From assembly GCA_017590115.1 (NCBI GenBank), contig JAGGNK010010226.1, positions 4,933,732 to 4,997,731 on the forward strand: DNA of 64,000 nucleotides, given 5' to 3'. This DNA is from Montifringilla adamsi. Its lineage: Eukaryota > Chordata > Aves > Passeriformes > Passeridae. Made by a program: the position numbers and the translations under genes. Below the pieces are notes generated by a model. The model was not told the origin of the DNA and made no database searches. It worked only from the letters and a program-made list of their open reading frames with translations. Shown in pieces: positions 39,201 through 51,602 of this stretch. Position 1 is the first letter of the stretch; each line of letters starts with the position of its first letter.

Positions 39201-41256
39201 CAGGCCCCAGCTTCCAAACTGAGAGGCCTCCCACTGTCACTATTTTTCAGGAGATCTTTTCCCTTGTAATTTTACCTATTTAAGCAGGCCACCTTATTCC
39301 TGCTTACATCAACATGTTCCAGAGAGCTTAAGGGTTATCTTTGAAGCATTTTCTGCTGTCATCACTTCTTATGTAGCCCTAGCAAGGTCTGATCACCTAA
39401 GACAATCCAGAAAGACAGGAGAAAACTGAAAATATTTTCAATTCAAGGTGCACAGATAACATAAAAGAAAGTCCTTCCCACATTGAGCCATTATTACATA
39501 TTTTTATTTTCTTTTCAGTAAAGACTTCAACCCTCAGCATTTGATAGTGAATTTTCATAAATTTGAAAATCCCACTGAACCAGAGAATGGCCTATCAGAA
39601 AAAATCTGTGTCAGCAAGTTTGAAGAATGAAACTTTTTTCTTTCTATAATCATCTGAGAGTTAACAGATGCATGTTTGACAATTTGCAGACAGAATAAAA
39701 GACTAAGGAAATGGAGAAGCAATTGGTCTAACCATGCAGTCATTTACCCAAGCAAGCTATTTCCATTTAAATCAAAAAGCATTGCCTACCTGAGCAAGTA
39801 TTTCCCACCTACATAACAACTTGCAAAAATGGAATCGAAATCATCCCAGAAAAGTATTACTTCTGAGCAAAGGGAAAACAGATGAATAATCTTTCAATGA
39901 GATAAGCAAAATTTTAACCAAATTTTATATTTGACAGTATATTAAATGTATCACAGAGCAATCCTCTGAGGAATCAACATTTGAAATAATCTCCAGGCAA
40001 CAGAGCATTTTCTCCTTGCTGTAGTTATTGTAATGTCTGGTTTTTGAGTTGCAGTTTGTTTGTTTGGACAATTTAATTAAAGAGCTGAGTTTTGAAACAA
40101 ACTTTTCTCCATTGTGAATTCTGTCTAGGATACGATTCGATCCAGTTTTCTTGCCTTGAAAAATCTACTTAGGAACATAGCTGGCATAAACATGTATATA
40201 CCTTTTAAGTTTATCTAAGCACATAGATGTTCACCTACTGAAGAGTCTCTAATGCTAGGGAAAACCATTTGTGTTCAAACAGAGAAGTAAGGACAGATGT
40301 AATTGTGAATTTTGGCAAGAATGGTGTTTCTTTTTTAATAGAATTCCCACAATAGTTGCCTAATTAAGAGCTAGCTTGAGACAAAAGGTACTAATATTGA
40401 AAATATGGAACCTTAGGAGTTTCAGACATGGGAACATTATGATATACTAGCATCGAGGGATGAAAGCATATTCTTTTCACTGTCTTATTTTCAGGAGGTT
40501 CAGGAAACCTGAGGGGTGCTTCTGGCAATTCACCTGGATGCCCTTTTTCCCTTTTATCAGTTTCATTGTGTTTTACAGAATGTACAACGGCCTGTGGTGG
40601 CATAAGATCACCCACAGAGCCTAAATCTGAGTCTAGCAGTGCACAGAATGCACATATGCAAGGCATCAAACTCAGGAGGGACAGAAAATAACTTCTTCAG
40701 AATTAGAAGTAGAAAGGCAGATTGTGACATTGGCCTGCACTGGAGGGGGTATGAAATTGTATTTTCTTGTGGGAAAACACTCTGAGCCTTCCTGATTTCC
40801 ATAGGAGTTCCCAGTTCATTTTAGATGGTGTGCTTATACCATCATGCCCTGGTATTTCAGTCAGCTCTTCCCCATATATCAAACCAACCATAACATCAAA
40901 GGAAAGCAAGAACAAAGGACAGCCTGAAGTGGTGTCACACACACAGGTGGCAACAGATCCTTTTTGCCTTCTTCATTCCTGTGGGTATTCAACAGGGCCA
41001 GGAACAATCTGTTGTTTCTCAGGTTCAGCTACACAGGTTTTTTTATTAAAAAACCAAACCTTACCTACTTAGAAATAAACCACAGCAAACTAAGTCACCA
41101 TGAACTTTTTACATCTGTTCAATACATAATAATGAAGTGCAGGCTCATGGAATTCCCTTATTTTGCCAAGTCATTAGTTACATTGGCAAAGATGATTTCA
41201 GGGAAAGGCAGTGGTATTGGACTGAAAATGATGTTTACTCTCTTGTTCTGTTACAG
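36271..41256. other. Unique AT-rich non-coding DNA
   Basis: No gene was recognised. A GC-richer patch near 38710-38880 is unclassified. The interval 40500-41256 has several overlapping frames of up to 131 codons with no domain signal. Confidence 0.6.
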
Positions 41257-41457
41257 TGTTTTATTATTACCAAAGTTTCTAAGCCTCAGATTTCTGGTGT
41301 CAGAAAATGTACATGGACAAGCGGGATGGAGGAGTGCCTGTTGTTCCTTGGGAAAATAGGGTCTTGCTTCCACTGCAGAATGAAAGTGTTGAGAAGAAAA
41401 TTAGGCAAATATGCAACACCATGGAACTTCATGTTAGCAAACTCAGGAGGTTTAAAA
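41257..41457 (+). other. Splice-bounded open block, speculative exon
   Basis: A pyrimidine-rich acceptor (TCTCTTGTTCTGTTACAG) ends at 41256 and a GTAAGC donor starts at 41458. They enclose 201 bp, exactly 67 codons, in phase 0/0 within a 144-codon open frame (41137-41571). A second frame (from 41307) is also open across the latter part. Predicted residues do not resemble a family I know, and no neighbouring coding exon was found. It could be an exon of a non-coding transcript or a chance pairing of splice-like signals. Confidence 0.15.
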
Positions 41458-43854
41458 GTAAGCTGGCAAAAGGTTGGTACCTTAAACAGCCGTGCCTTGC
41501 TGGTGAAAGTTCTTGACTTTACTAATGGTGCTTCCCACTCTGCAAATCAGTCATTTGTCATTTTATGGTAAAAAACCTGATGCATTTTCACTCAGAACAC
41601 CAAAAAAACAGACACACACAAATTGATAAACAACAAACAAGTGAAAAAGCATGTACACAGCAAAGTGCAGAACAAAGAAACCATGCAGTTGTAGCTGCTA
41701 CCACCTTATTCAGAAAAATAGAGGTGGAATCCATTGAAAGACAGCTCTGAAGAGCAGAGGAGCTAAAAAATTTGGCAGGTTTTAAAGACAACCTTCTCTA
41801 AGCACAGGAATAGTCCATTCAAACTAGTAATATAAATAGTAGGCATTATGAGTTGTCATTTGATCTGTAAATTAGTTCTAACAGAATGGATAATAATTAC
41901 CTTTGTATTATGTAAATAACCAATCTAATCAAGGGAATGACAGAAATATGGAAAAGAAAAATAAAATCTCTAAATCTAAAGAAAGAACAACTACTCCCAT
42001 TCTACAAAGGAAGAAATGTGGACTTTGGATAATGCTACACCCTGGCTCTTTTCTCCAGAATATTCCCCAAAGAAACAGAGTTAAACTCTTCTAGCAGTAA
42101 CTCTCCCAAAGTTTTTCCCAAAGTTTGCTCTCACTGCTGTGTTCCCCACCACCCCTATACCCACACCTGAGCTTCTCCACTCTTCCTGTGCTGTTGCTGT
42201 GACCATGGGTGCTCTCCCAGCTGCTTGTCCTGGCCCAGTATCCCAGACCACTGACAATCACTCCACAGTGTTACACAGCATGCCTACAGGTGAAGTGTGG
42301 CTCCTCGTCCCAGAACTCCTCTTGCACCCACCACTGTCTTCATAAGAAGTTGCATCAAACAAGTTATTTGCACATTCAAAAGTAACTAAAATTGACTGTG
42401 TGCTCTTTCCAATCCAAATACGATGAAATATGTCTGATTCTGTAAACAATCTCCTAAACATGTTGCCTTTTGTTCAAATGCCTTCCAAAACATTTGGGGG
42501 TTTTGTGTTTTGATTCATTGACTTTTTAGGTGTCTGGTTTAACACTGACAGCTGAGACAAATTTTATTAAGCACTGGACCCAAGGAAGACCAGGAGTTGT
42601 AAAAGACCTGTTGATAATATATTTTTTAATGGATTGTCACTTACATTATTTTGCTATAGGATCCTACAAAAGCAGACTTAAATGGGCACAAGATCAAAAC
42701 TTCTTATATGATGGCCATTACAGCATTATTAATAAAATGACATATTCTTATTTTTAAGTTCCAGGAAGAGCATATCACTCCTCCCATATATTCTATATAT
42801 AATACATGTTTAGGTGAAATATTTTATATGTCTATAGTTTCAGAATTAAAACATGTCCTCCATCTGAGGAAATTTGCTCTAATTTAGCAATCAAAATAAA
42901 ATCCACACAAGAAGCCAACCACAGCAGAACTCATACACTGTTTGGAGCTGTTGTCTTTAGATAACAGTAACTTACCTGGATTAAGATTTGATTTTTAACA
43001 ACAAAAAGAATCTTGGAAGAAACTGTGAGACGTATTTAAACTATTGAACTACTCTTTTTTAACTATAAAAAAAAAATTCCCTATCACAGAACTCAAGAGG
43101 GAAAGCAGCACAGAAATTTTGTAAGATGGTTTACACTGGGGAGGAGGAAAGAAGAAGGGGCTAAGAAGTTAAAGACAGAAGAATAAGGTCCTGTGACTCA
43201 TAGACCTCTTCCTCCAAAACCCATATGTTTGATTCATTCAGTTCCCTCTCGTCCAGGGAGAAGATAATATTCCATACTATGCAAGCACTATGAGCCCAAT
43301 AATAACATCCAGTGTCCTGACCAAGCTATCGAGGCAGATGATGACAGCAGGAGCAGGAAGGGAACAGCACTGTACATAAATCATACAAGACTAGAAGAGA
43401 AAAACAAATTATTGAGGGATTTGTTGCAAATTCTGTGCACTGACTTCTCTCCCAGTAAGGGAAGGATGAAAGCTGGGATCTTGGAACTGGTTCTGATATT
43501 AACAGAAAGGGCAAGAGAGAGAGGTACAAGTCAAGAAACAAGGTGCTGCAGAAGTTCCATCAATGGAGGAACAAGCTTCAAGAGTAGCAAAAACAAAAAA
43601 AAAAAAGCTATTCAAAGAAATTGAACTGTTCTATGTATAGCATGATAGCTAGAGAGTTTAGCAAAGTGTTGGAAGAATAAATGTTTTTCCCTAAAGCAGA
43701 AATGTCAGTGTATCCTCACTAGACCTAGCTGTGTGCCAAGAGCTTCAGCAGTTCCAAGAAAGTGCACGACAGTATACAGTCTATCATTTTAAATATAAGA
43801 AGGGATTTTCAATCACTGAGGCCCAATATTATAATCTGAAGGTCAAAAGATTAT
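41458..43854. other. Unique AT-rich non-coding DNA
   Basis: No gene or element was recognised. A moderately GC-richer stretch lies at about 42130-42345, with no CpG island and no domain in any frame. Confidence 0.65.
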
Positions 43855-43870
43855 AAAAAAAAAAAAAAAA
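43855..43870. repeat. (A)16 homopolymer
   Basis: Sixteen A following GATTAT. Simple sequence. Confidence 0.92.
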
Positions 43871-44240
43871 GAACATACACTACTGCAGGTAAGAGGTCTG
43901 AAAAGGAAACACAGGGAGTGCAGAGAGAAAGGAACAGCACTACATTGATTGTTATGAATTTTCAGTATGAAAACACTAGTAAAGAAAAAACAAATTTATC
44001 TTAGAAGTTCTCTGTGGCAAAAGTACTCTGCAAGGCAGCAAATAGATGCAAGGTGTGTTTGTTGTGAAAAAAGTTTACAGCCAAAATATTAACACTGTAT
44101 TGTGTCAAAACAAAACATTGTGCAAGTTATATGAGTTAACAGGAAAGACCATAGGTAATTAATTTACTCTGGATATTAATAAAAGACTAAATATTCATGT
44201 ATGCAAATTATTAATATTTAAAAAACATGTTATAACCTGC

Positions 44241-44289
44241 TTAATTATCATAGATTAATCAATGATAATTAACAAGTGATTAATCAATG
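44241..44289. promoter_or_regulatory. Inverted repeat with paired GATTAATC sites
   Basis: TTAATTATCA (44241-44250) and its exact reverse complement TGATAATTAA (44263-44272) form 10 bp arms around a 12 bp loop. A 12 bp direct repeat, GATTAATCAATG, starts at 44253 and again at 44278, 25 bp apart. GATTAATC is itself palindromic and contains TAATC, the K50 homeodomain core. TGATTAAT, starting at 44277, fits the PBX-HOX type. The spacing suggests a compact homeodomain-binding cluster. No functional proof can be drawn from sequence. Confidence 0.35.
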
Positions 44290-45123
44290 GATCTCTATAG
44301 AATTGAAAGAAAACAAGCTCTTACCTGAAAACAAGAATGTAGCTAAGCAAACTTCCCAGAAACAAGTGAGTGTACAGAGATGGCTTTTGGCAAGAAATAT
44401 AATTGAGCCCCAATCCACAGGCAAGTGTGAAGACTGACATCCTTCCAGAGATCTGTGGAGTGGAGAAGGCATGGCAGAGGCACTGCCAGAGCACCAGGAG
44501 GGCTGAGATTGCACAGAATTATATCAATAATTCTGAGAGCAGGGCAGTGGAGACCCTCATGCCAACAAAAGCTTAGGCATTTAAATGTGAAATTCAAACT
44601 ACATGACCCAAATGGATGTCAAGTGTGCTCAGTGGTACAGTACAGTGGTGACTGCGACTCATTTGTCAAAAAAGGGACAAAGAGTTCAATTTCCAGACAA
44701 ATTTCTATTAAAAAAAAGTATTCAGGTTATGCCATAATATCTGCTGAAGCAGCAAAATGGCTTCAGATATTCAAAATAGGTGCAGGTGCACAATTCAACA
44801 GCTACCCTTTGAGGTGATACAGATGGTGCTTGGCAAAAACTCTGGCATGGGAGGCCAGGGGTCAGGCAAGGCCAGCTGTGAGCACACAGCAGCCCCAGGA
44901 TGCAGGGGACACGTGCACAATGCCAACACCAGCAGGCAGGGAAAGCCCTGGGTGTTGGAAAGGGGCAGCAGCTGACCAAAATTGCAATTGCTCTGGGAGA
45001 AGAACACAGTCCTTAGGGAGCTGCACCAGAGAAATCTGCAGCTGTGATGAAGGCACAGAGGAGCCTAGGAGTCAGTGCCAAATCAACAGCAGCCAGCTTA
45101 CACTGCACCCCCTCCTTCTGACC
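44290..45123. other. GC-richer non-coding block
   Basis: Distinctly more GC-rich than its surroundings, especially 44820-45060. Open frames of up to 159 codons occur on both strands, but they overlap in several phases, end in the adjacent A tract, and show no domain. No repeat family was recognised. CpG is sparse. Confidence 0.5.
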
Positions 45124-45150
45124 AAAAAAAAAAAAAAAACAAACAAAAAA
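45124..45150. repeat. A-rich tract with CAAA units
   Basis: About 16 A followed by CAAACAAAAAA. Simple sequence at the edge of the GC-richer block. It could be the poly(A) of a degenerate retroposon on the plus strand, but nothing upstream was identified. Confidence 0.85.
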
Positions 45151-45339
45151 TGTTCCTTATGCAAAATACAAATCAGGAGGAGAAACCTGAGTGAGTCAAA
45201 ATCAATCATCTCAGTGACGGCCATAGCAAAGGAAATACAGAAATCATATTTTTACACATCCAAATGTCTTAATAACAAACCATTGTATGAATACAACAGC
45301 CACCACTAAGGGCTGCCATGGTATGACATTCAAGTTGCT

Positions 45340-45560
45340 ATTCAGTGTATAAGGTGAGCAGGTGATGCCCTGGCAAATGAAGCTGAATTAGAGATGCAGC
45401 CTGCTAACCTGCAGCACATCATTTGGCAGCTGCTGGTTCTTCTAAATGCCCTTTGCACCTCATCTGAAGAAAAGGGGGATTTTCTTCGTGCTTTTCCAGA
45501 AGGAAGCACATGAGGTCTTAAAGGACTGCACAGAGTGAAAGTCATAACTGACAAAATTCC
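45340..45560. promoter_or_regulatory. Candidate conserved non-coding element
   Basis: A GC-balanced unique block (for example GCAGCTGCTGG near 45426-45436, with an E-box CAGCTG) bounded by AT-rich DNA. No open frame is convincing in either direction. Called on texture alone. Confidence 0.2.
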
Positions 45561-48500
45561 CAAGTATAAATTCACAAGTCAGCAATACAACAAAAAAATT
45601 CATAGCACTGCCTCAAAGTATTGTGTTTGCAGACTACAGCTGAGTCTGCACTCATGAAAAAGCAAGAGGGAATCACACACTTCAAAAACGTTTTAGGAAA
45701 GAGAGATCAGACACGAAGCAAGATGAAGGGAAAAATAATCAGCCGATTTCCCAACACATGTATAATTTTTTTAATATTTTGGGAGAGAGTAAAAATGCCC
45801 AGTGACATGAATTTTTCATGTAAAACTTGACATTTGCAACAGCATCAACACTCAGTTAATGAAAACGCCTAGAACTTGAGCAGTTTCTGTATCCTGTGGT
45901 CCAATGAACATAATTCTCTCTCCAGGCCTGTGCTCCTTACTTTTTGTTACTGCTTTCTACACATTGTATAAAAAGCAAGGGTTGAAGGCAGAAATAACAC
46001 TCACTGTGCACTGCTATAAGAGTGACTTCAAAATACCTGGTATGCTTTGGAGTAAAAGGAAATCCCAGAACAAATTAACTTTTTTAGGCTCCTCCTGCAG
46101 TAAAGACTATTACAACTGTGTTTTTCCAATCTATAGAAGCTTAAAACATTTCAAAGTCAGGAAATTTACAGAACTGGGATTCTGCTGTTGCATAATTACT
46201 TTTCAGACTCTTCATCTCTACTATATTTTAAATTTAACCCCTATGCTTCCTAGATTAAAGAAAATAGATTAATATGTCAGCCCTAAAGAAGATTTTCAAG
46301 CTTGTAAAATCCCATTAAATTAAACAATCTTTTCCAACATATATCACAGTATTAGTAAGTACAAAAGGAAATATTAGTTGCTATGCAATAGATTTCAAAT
46401 AATTTCAGAGGCTATAGAGATTAACATAATCTTTATGAGCAAATCCATCATTGAGGGTAGCCTTAAAAACATCTGGTTGTGAATAAAAACAGGGAAAATA
46501 GTGGTTTTTCAGTAAAAGAAAAAAAATTTTGGTGAGAATTTGGTTTCTTCCAAAGGAAAGGCATGGATTCATAATCAGCATTTTCTGGGAAGATGAGGAA
46601 GTTGACAAGGAATAATTTTCATTTACAGCAAAGACATATGTAGGACATCAGGAGAAATATTTTCTAACAAGAAATGTTGAAATACAAAAACAAATCCATA
46701 GCTTGGAAAAAAAAAAACCCACAGAGATGCGTTAGATAATTTTTTGTCATTGAATAGAATAAGATAATATCTTGAAGCAATTTTGAATCCTGTGTTACTT
46801 TAATTCCCAGAAGAAATTCTGGGTTTGCTACATTTCTTTCATTTAATAATTAATCTTTTAATAAGTCATTTCTTTTTTTATATTTGGGGATTTTTCCCTG
46901 CAACTGATTAATGTTCCCCCTTTTGAGCTATATATTGAAGCGGAGATTATATTAGAGATAAAAATACATATTTTGTGACTTTTCATGGTTTTTTACCATC
47001 AAATTACTAATAAGTAATTCTACTTCTAGGTTTTATTGAAATTAGAATGATTTGTCAGCCAAATCTTAATCTACTGCTGCACCTTTGTTAAAGGTATAGT
47101 ATTCTGTACAGATTATATCTACTCATCTTTGAGTGCTTCTCAATTTCAGTATTGCAGTCATTCACTCTGAGTGTAAATTTATTTTAATGAATTTATTTCA
47201 GTGATATAAATGTATATCTAGTCTTAGAGCCTTGCTACTGCTGATCTTTGTTTTTGACATGCCACAGTACTTTGCAGAGTACTGGCACTGAAAAGAAACT
47301 TATCCAGGCAATTTTGTCTTCTTTATTTTCTTTTCATATGTAAAACTTGTAGAGACTTGAGAGCAATCTCAACTGCAATAAAATTCTGGAGAGGAGGATA
47401 TAGCCACAAAATAAAAACTTTTTTGGAGCAGTCTAAGTAAGACCTTGCCTCCAGAGGAAAACAAAGAGCAAACACATCCTTGTGCAGAGAAGGATGGCAC
47501 CAAAACAACAAATTCAGCAAGAACAGCTGTTATCCAGAGTGAACAGCAGAGTCAACACAGTCTAAATCCAAAGGAAACAAAATGTTAAAAGAAACAAAAG
47601 TGTTTGCAGAGCCAAGGCTATTTTTCAAGACTGTGAAAGAAAAGAAATGGATTAATAGTAGGTTTACTACAAATCATACTTAATGCTTTATTCTTCCCTA
47701 TATAGAAGACTCTCTGGAATATGATGATGAAGCAATTGAGTGAAGGATTGTGTTATCTGTGTATTATGTAGAAAGAAGAATTTAATGTTCTATGAATGTA
47801 TGAGATTATTACCAATAGAATACTTGGCATGCTTAGGGCAGGTACAACCAGTACTGGGGCATGAACAGCTTCTGTGCTTGTCACAGGGGCTGGAGTAGCC
47901 ACAAATACTTTCCAAACCCTAAACAACATTTGAACCACATTCAAAAACATGCTGCTTCCCAGCAATAAGGCCATGCTGGTTTCAACAGTCCAAGGATATT
48001 CAAATTTTACAAATTCTCAAACACTATTGCAATTAGCCTGGAGAAGAAGGGGCACATAAAAAGAAACATTACATATAATACCTAAAATTATGATAACTTC
48101 AAACAATGTGCTACGGAATGGCAAATCCTTCAAGATTTAAGCCTAATGAAATCAAAGGTACACAGGCTTAAAACCACTGTTCACATTCAGTCAGCCATAC
48201 TATTAACTTAGTTGGATATTTTTCATGTTGAATAGATTCTGCTCATAAATGTCACCACAGGGATATTTGTTCACCAGAACGTGTGTTAGCAATTTCAAAC
48301 CTTTGAGCAAAGGTCCCCTGTTGTGGCACTTCTGCTGCATTCAGGATGTCAGTGGGTTTGGGATTGCAGCTAAAATCCTGGGTGGAGGTGAAGATTCATT
48401 TACCAGTTTTTAATAACTCAGGAAGAAAGGAAGAAAAGACTGACAGAAAGAAAGAGCAACTAGCTTTCTTCATCCAGCAGAAAGTTATTCCTTAAACCAG

Positions 48501-48954
48501 TGGACGCATCTCAGTAGAATATACCGAAGTCCCTTACCTCAAGCACCTTTCATTTTAAAGCCAAATGACCCAGATACCCCACCATAAATTGGAATTGTCA
48601 TTCAATTAATAATAGGTATAAAGAAGCATAAGACTGTATAACAGTTACCACAATGCTTGATTTGTCTGATTTATTCTTGCTGTTTTCTAGTCAGTGTGGA
48701 ATGATGAATGCTTTCTTTTCATTATTGTCTGCTTGAAGTTATGCTTCTAATTTTCTCTCTTGACAAAAGGTGAGAATTCATGTTTAGCACAATTGAATTA
48801 TCAAAAAAAAAATCAAACATGATTTTTAACTATAGATGAATGTATTATTCTTCTTTATTCCTACCTTCTTTCCTCCTGTGAATCCCTGCCAGCCCTTCTC
48901 CCACAATGACAGCACCTTCTTTGCATGAGCAAAATACAATAGAATGAGTTACAG

Positions 48955-48955
<1 letters not shown>
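45561..48955. other. Unique AT-rich non-coding DNA
   Basis: No gene or named mobile element. A 122-codon plus frame at 45904-46272 lacks any domain and has biased AT-rich composition. Purine-rich AAAGG/AGAAAG DNA lies around 48421-48457. Confidence 0.65.
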
Positions 48956-48986
<31 letters not shown>

Positions 48987-48997
48987 CTTTTTTTATT
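48956..48997. repeat. (CT9-10)n pyrimidine tract
   Basis: Four runs of seven to ten T, each preceded by a single C, with a period of about 10-11 bp. A polypyrimidine simple repeat. Confidence 0.92.
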
Positions 48998-50780
48998 TAG
49001 GGGCATTTCTAGTTGCAGAAATGCTTAAAACAACTGTTTTAGACTTAGGGTTTAATCTGCTGTGAAGCTTATGTATTAAAAATTCTAACATGAAAGAAAA
49101 GGGTGATGTTTTGTCCTTTGGTCTGTCTTTTCTAGTGATTTCACTGGATTATAAATTCTCTCACAAAGATGATATTTTTTATTCAAGTGACCCAGTAATT
49201 TGAAAATTATCTTGTCTTACAAATAATTTTGCTTCCTGCCTATGTGTGATTTCACAGGGTAGGCTTCATGCAAATTAGGTCAGTGCAAAATCAGTTTCCA
49301 AATTCTTCAAGTCAGCCTAACTAATGATTTTAGTCTTGATCTTTTGCTGGGCTTCATGCAATGAATTCTCGGCATATACCAAGCCCCAGCAGTGTTAGCA
49401 CTGGCTTTGGGGCTGTACTTGTTCTTCAAATCATTGTGCACTACTGCCAATTAAATTCACTGGACTGAAATCAAGATGGCATTTCGGGAAGTTGGTATGG
49501 TTTTCTGTGCTTCAGAAACCAAGTGAGAAATTCTAAGGGAAAACAAATGAAGAGAATGCAGTGTGAGCAGCAGCAGTATTCATGATCTCCTCCTTCAGTT
49601 TTTCTCTCGGTGTTTCTACAGCGTGTCCAAACTCCCACATAATCCCTCTTTGATTTCAACTTTTCTGCCAATGCTCCCAGACCATGACATCTTTTATTTT
49701 ATCAGTTCAGTCTCCAATTTTTGAACCAGAATATAATACTGGAGACGTAGCTTCAGTTTTAAAGGAAACAAAGGCAAATTATTCCTGCCTTCCTAAGACA
49801 ACCTCAGTTACCCCTTTAAAAGAAAGCAGAGTTGGGATTTCTCTGCATAATGCCAGGATGGCTTTAGTTCTGCTGAAAGCTGCTTAGAGGACAGGTAACA
49901 TTCTGTGACTGTGCCTCTCGATGTGTCTGCCAGCTTTGTGGGAGAGGTTGTCAGGGCTGGCTTGCAACAAACCTGGAGGAAAGAATCACGTAGATGTCAA
50001 AAGTTTAGGGGACATCTCCACTACAATTTCTTGAAAGGGAATCCTTTAGGCTTTTCCTTGATTATTCTGCTACAGTTTAGAAGTTTTGAACCCCTCCCTC
50101 AAAATAAGCATGTTACAGCTGGAAGTCCCCTGTACATTTCCTAAGGTGCCCCTATGCAAATACATTGATAACTCCATGTAATCAATTATACTGTTTGCCT
50201 CAAACATATACATTTAATTAAAAAGTAGACAATGTGTATTTATTACTAACTAAAATATATGTAGCAAGAATTCATTGTGTCTTTCCAATCTCCATATCCA
50301 TCCCAGCTGTTTTCCAATTACCCATGTCCACCATAATCTTTCTTAGTCTCATTTGCTCAGTCCTAGGCACAGTATTACAGCATGAGTTACTCTTCCTTTT
50401 TGCTTGTAGGACAGAGAGATAGCTACTGCCTTTTGATCTACTTTTACCATCTGCTTCTAAAAAGTTCTTCTTTCAAAAAAGTTCCCTTTTTGAAACCATA
50501 ACAGAAGTTAAAGGTTCCACCTTTGGGATGATTTAAACATCTGTAACTGCTATCACTGCATTAAGATGTGTGACTGCCCCTGCTATTCCCTAATTGTTGT
50601 CCAGGATGATCATCTCTCCACCAGAGAGTGACCCCAAAACACATGCTGCTGACAAGAAGCCCTTATTTAAGCATTTATGTATTCAATTACAGTCTTGCAG
50701 GAGGCACAAATACAAACAGCATCATGGCTTCTAGAAAGAGAGATCTCAAGAAATTTCTTCCTATTCTTTCAGTGAAAGAA
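48998..50780. other. Unique non-coding DNA
   Basis: No gene or named element was recognised. The sequence becomes slightly more GC-rich near 49800-50020 but shows no domain-like translation. Confidence 0.6.
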
Positions 50781-51145
50781 GTCTGTCTCAAGATATAATG
50801 GCCAGGTGTGAGGTTAAGAACCCAGAAGCAAGCATACAAATGGATTACAGCCACCTTGCCAGCATCTGTGATGTCTCACCTTAAGGGGAATGGAGCACTC
50901 ATCATTCATAGACGCTCAGGGTTGAAAGGAAAAACAGAAGTCAGAGAGTCCCCAAAAACTCACAAAGTTTTGTTATCAAATTACACATTTGGCATGGAAA
51001 TTGGTAGGTTAGTCCCTGAGATGCTATATAAGGGGTTTGGATAAAGGGGTAGGGCAAAAAGGAGAGAGAGTAAGAGAGAAAGAAAAGGCTTCAGGGGTTT
51101 TGGTGGTCTTGTTGCCCCTCTACAGTTCATGTCTACTTCTTGATC
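50781..51145 (+). other. Host or older-element DNA upstream of the LTR, TATA-containing
   Basis: This segment directly flanks the solo LTR and contains CTATATAAGG (51024-51033), followed by a purine-rich GAGAGAGAGTAAGAGAGAAAG-type stretch and a GGTGGTCTTGTTGCCCC segment. That order resembles a retroviral U3/R region, so the LTR may have inserted into an older LTR. No terminal repeats were found to delimit such an element, so this is only a possibility. Confidence 0.25.
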
Positions 51146-51391
51146 TGATGCCTTAGGTTTTTAGCCTTTATATTTTTCAGATTCTGTGCTGCTTTAGTCT
51201 GTAGTTCTGACCTTCTTATTAAAGGATGGTATGCTCTCTTCACAGAGTAGCTAGAGAAAAAATATTCCTTCTCTAGCTGGGGACCAAGGACAATCAATTC
51301 AAATTTCAGGCCCAAGAGCATAAACAACTGAAGAGAGAAGAACAAGAAAGATGGGACTTCATAACCTAAAGCTGTAATTGGACAGTTAACT

Positions 51392-51423
51392 CCAATATGC
51401 AAATGGACCAAAACTTATAAAAG
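51392..51423 (+). promoter_or_regulatory. LTR U3 core promoter
   Basis: CCAAT box, POU octamer and TATA box are packed into 32 bp in the order expected for a polymerase II promoter. Transcription would start about 25-30 bp past the TATA box, near 51445-51452. Confidence 0.7.
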
Positions 51424-51449
51424 TGAGAGACCCCATGACCAGTCATCCG

Positions 51450-51473
51450 TTTTTGTGACCATTTTTGTGACCA
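51450..51473. repeat. 12 bp direct repeat in the LTR
   Basis: TTTTTGTGACCA occurs twice in tandem (51450-51461, 51462-51473), just downstream of the predicted transcription start. Probably a local slippage duplication, or a feature of the family. Confidence 0.9.
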
Positions 51474-51534
51474 CTTTGGGTGTTGCCCTCTCTAGGCTCT
51501 TGTACTCCCCAAGGTGTATCCATTGAGGCCTTTT

Positions 51535-51540
51535 AATAAA
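51535..51540 (+). terminator. LTR polyadenylation signal
   Basis: A canonical AATAAA hexamer in the R region, followed about 20 bases later by CTCTGTGTAG GT-rich sequence. It could end transcripts started in the LTR or upstream. Confidence 0.7.
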
Positions 51541-51602
51541 TACCTAGTTTATTCTTTAACTCTGTGTAGCCTCTGTTCTAGGTCAGCCTTTACAAGGCAT
51601 CA

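Larger units (their letters stand above)
51146..51602 (+). mobile_element. Solo LTR of an endogenous retrovirus (457 bp)
   Basis: Complete ends are visible. TGATGCC at 51146-51152 and GGCATCA at 51596-51602 are perfect 7 bp terminal inverted repeats of the TG...CA type. A GATC target duplication flanks the element (51142-51145 and 51603-51606). U3 carries CCAAT (51392-51396), a perfect POU octamer ATGCAAAT (51397-51404) and TATAAAAG (51416-51423). AATAAA lies at 51535-51540, with a GT-rich stretch after it. No gag, pol or env remnant lies beside it, so it formed by LTR-LTR recombination or represents a lone remnant. A 4 bp duplication fits gammaretrovirus-like (ERV1) insertion, but the class is not certain. 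It resembles LTRs common in songbirds (recognition, not search). Confidence 0.9.

Noticed and set aside
44830..45309. 159-codon plus-strand frame
   Set aside because: It lies in a GC-richer block where frames on both strands are open, runs through a poly(A) tract encoding only lysines, and shows no domain.
45904..46272. 122-codon plus-strand frame
   Set aside because: AT-biased composition, no domain, no splice context.
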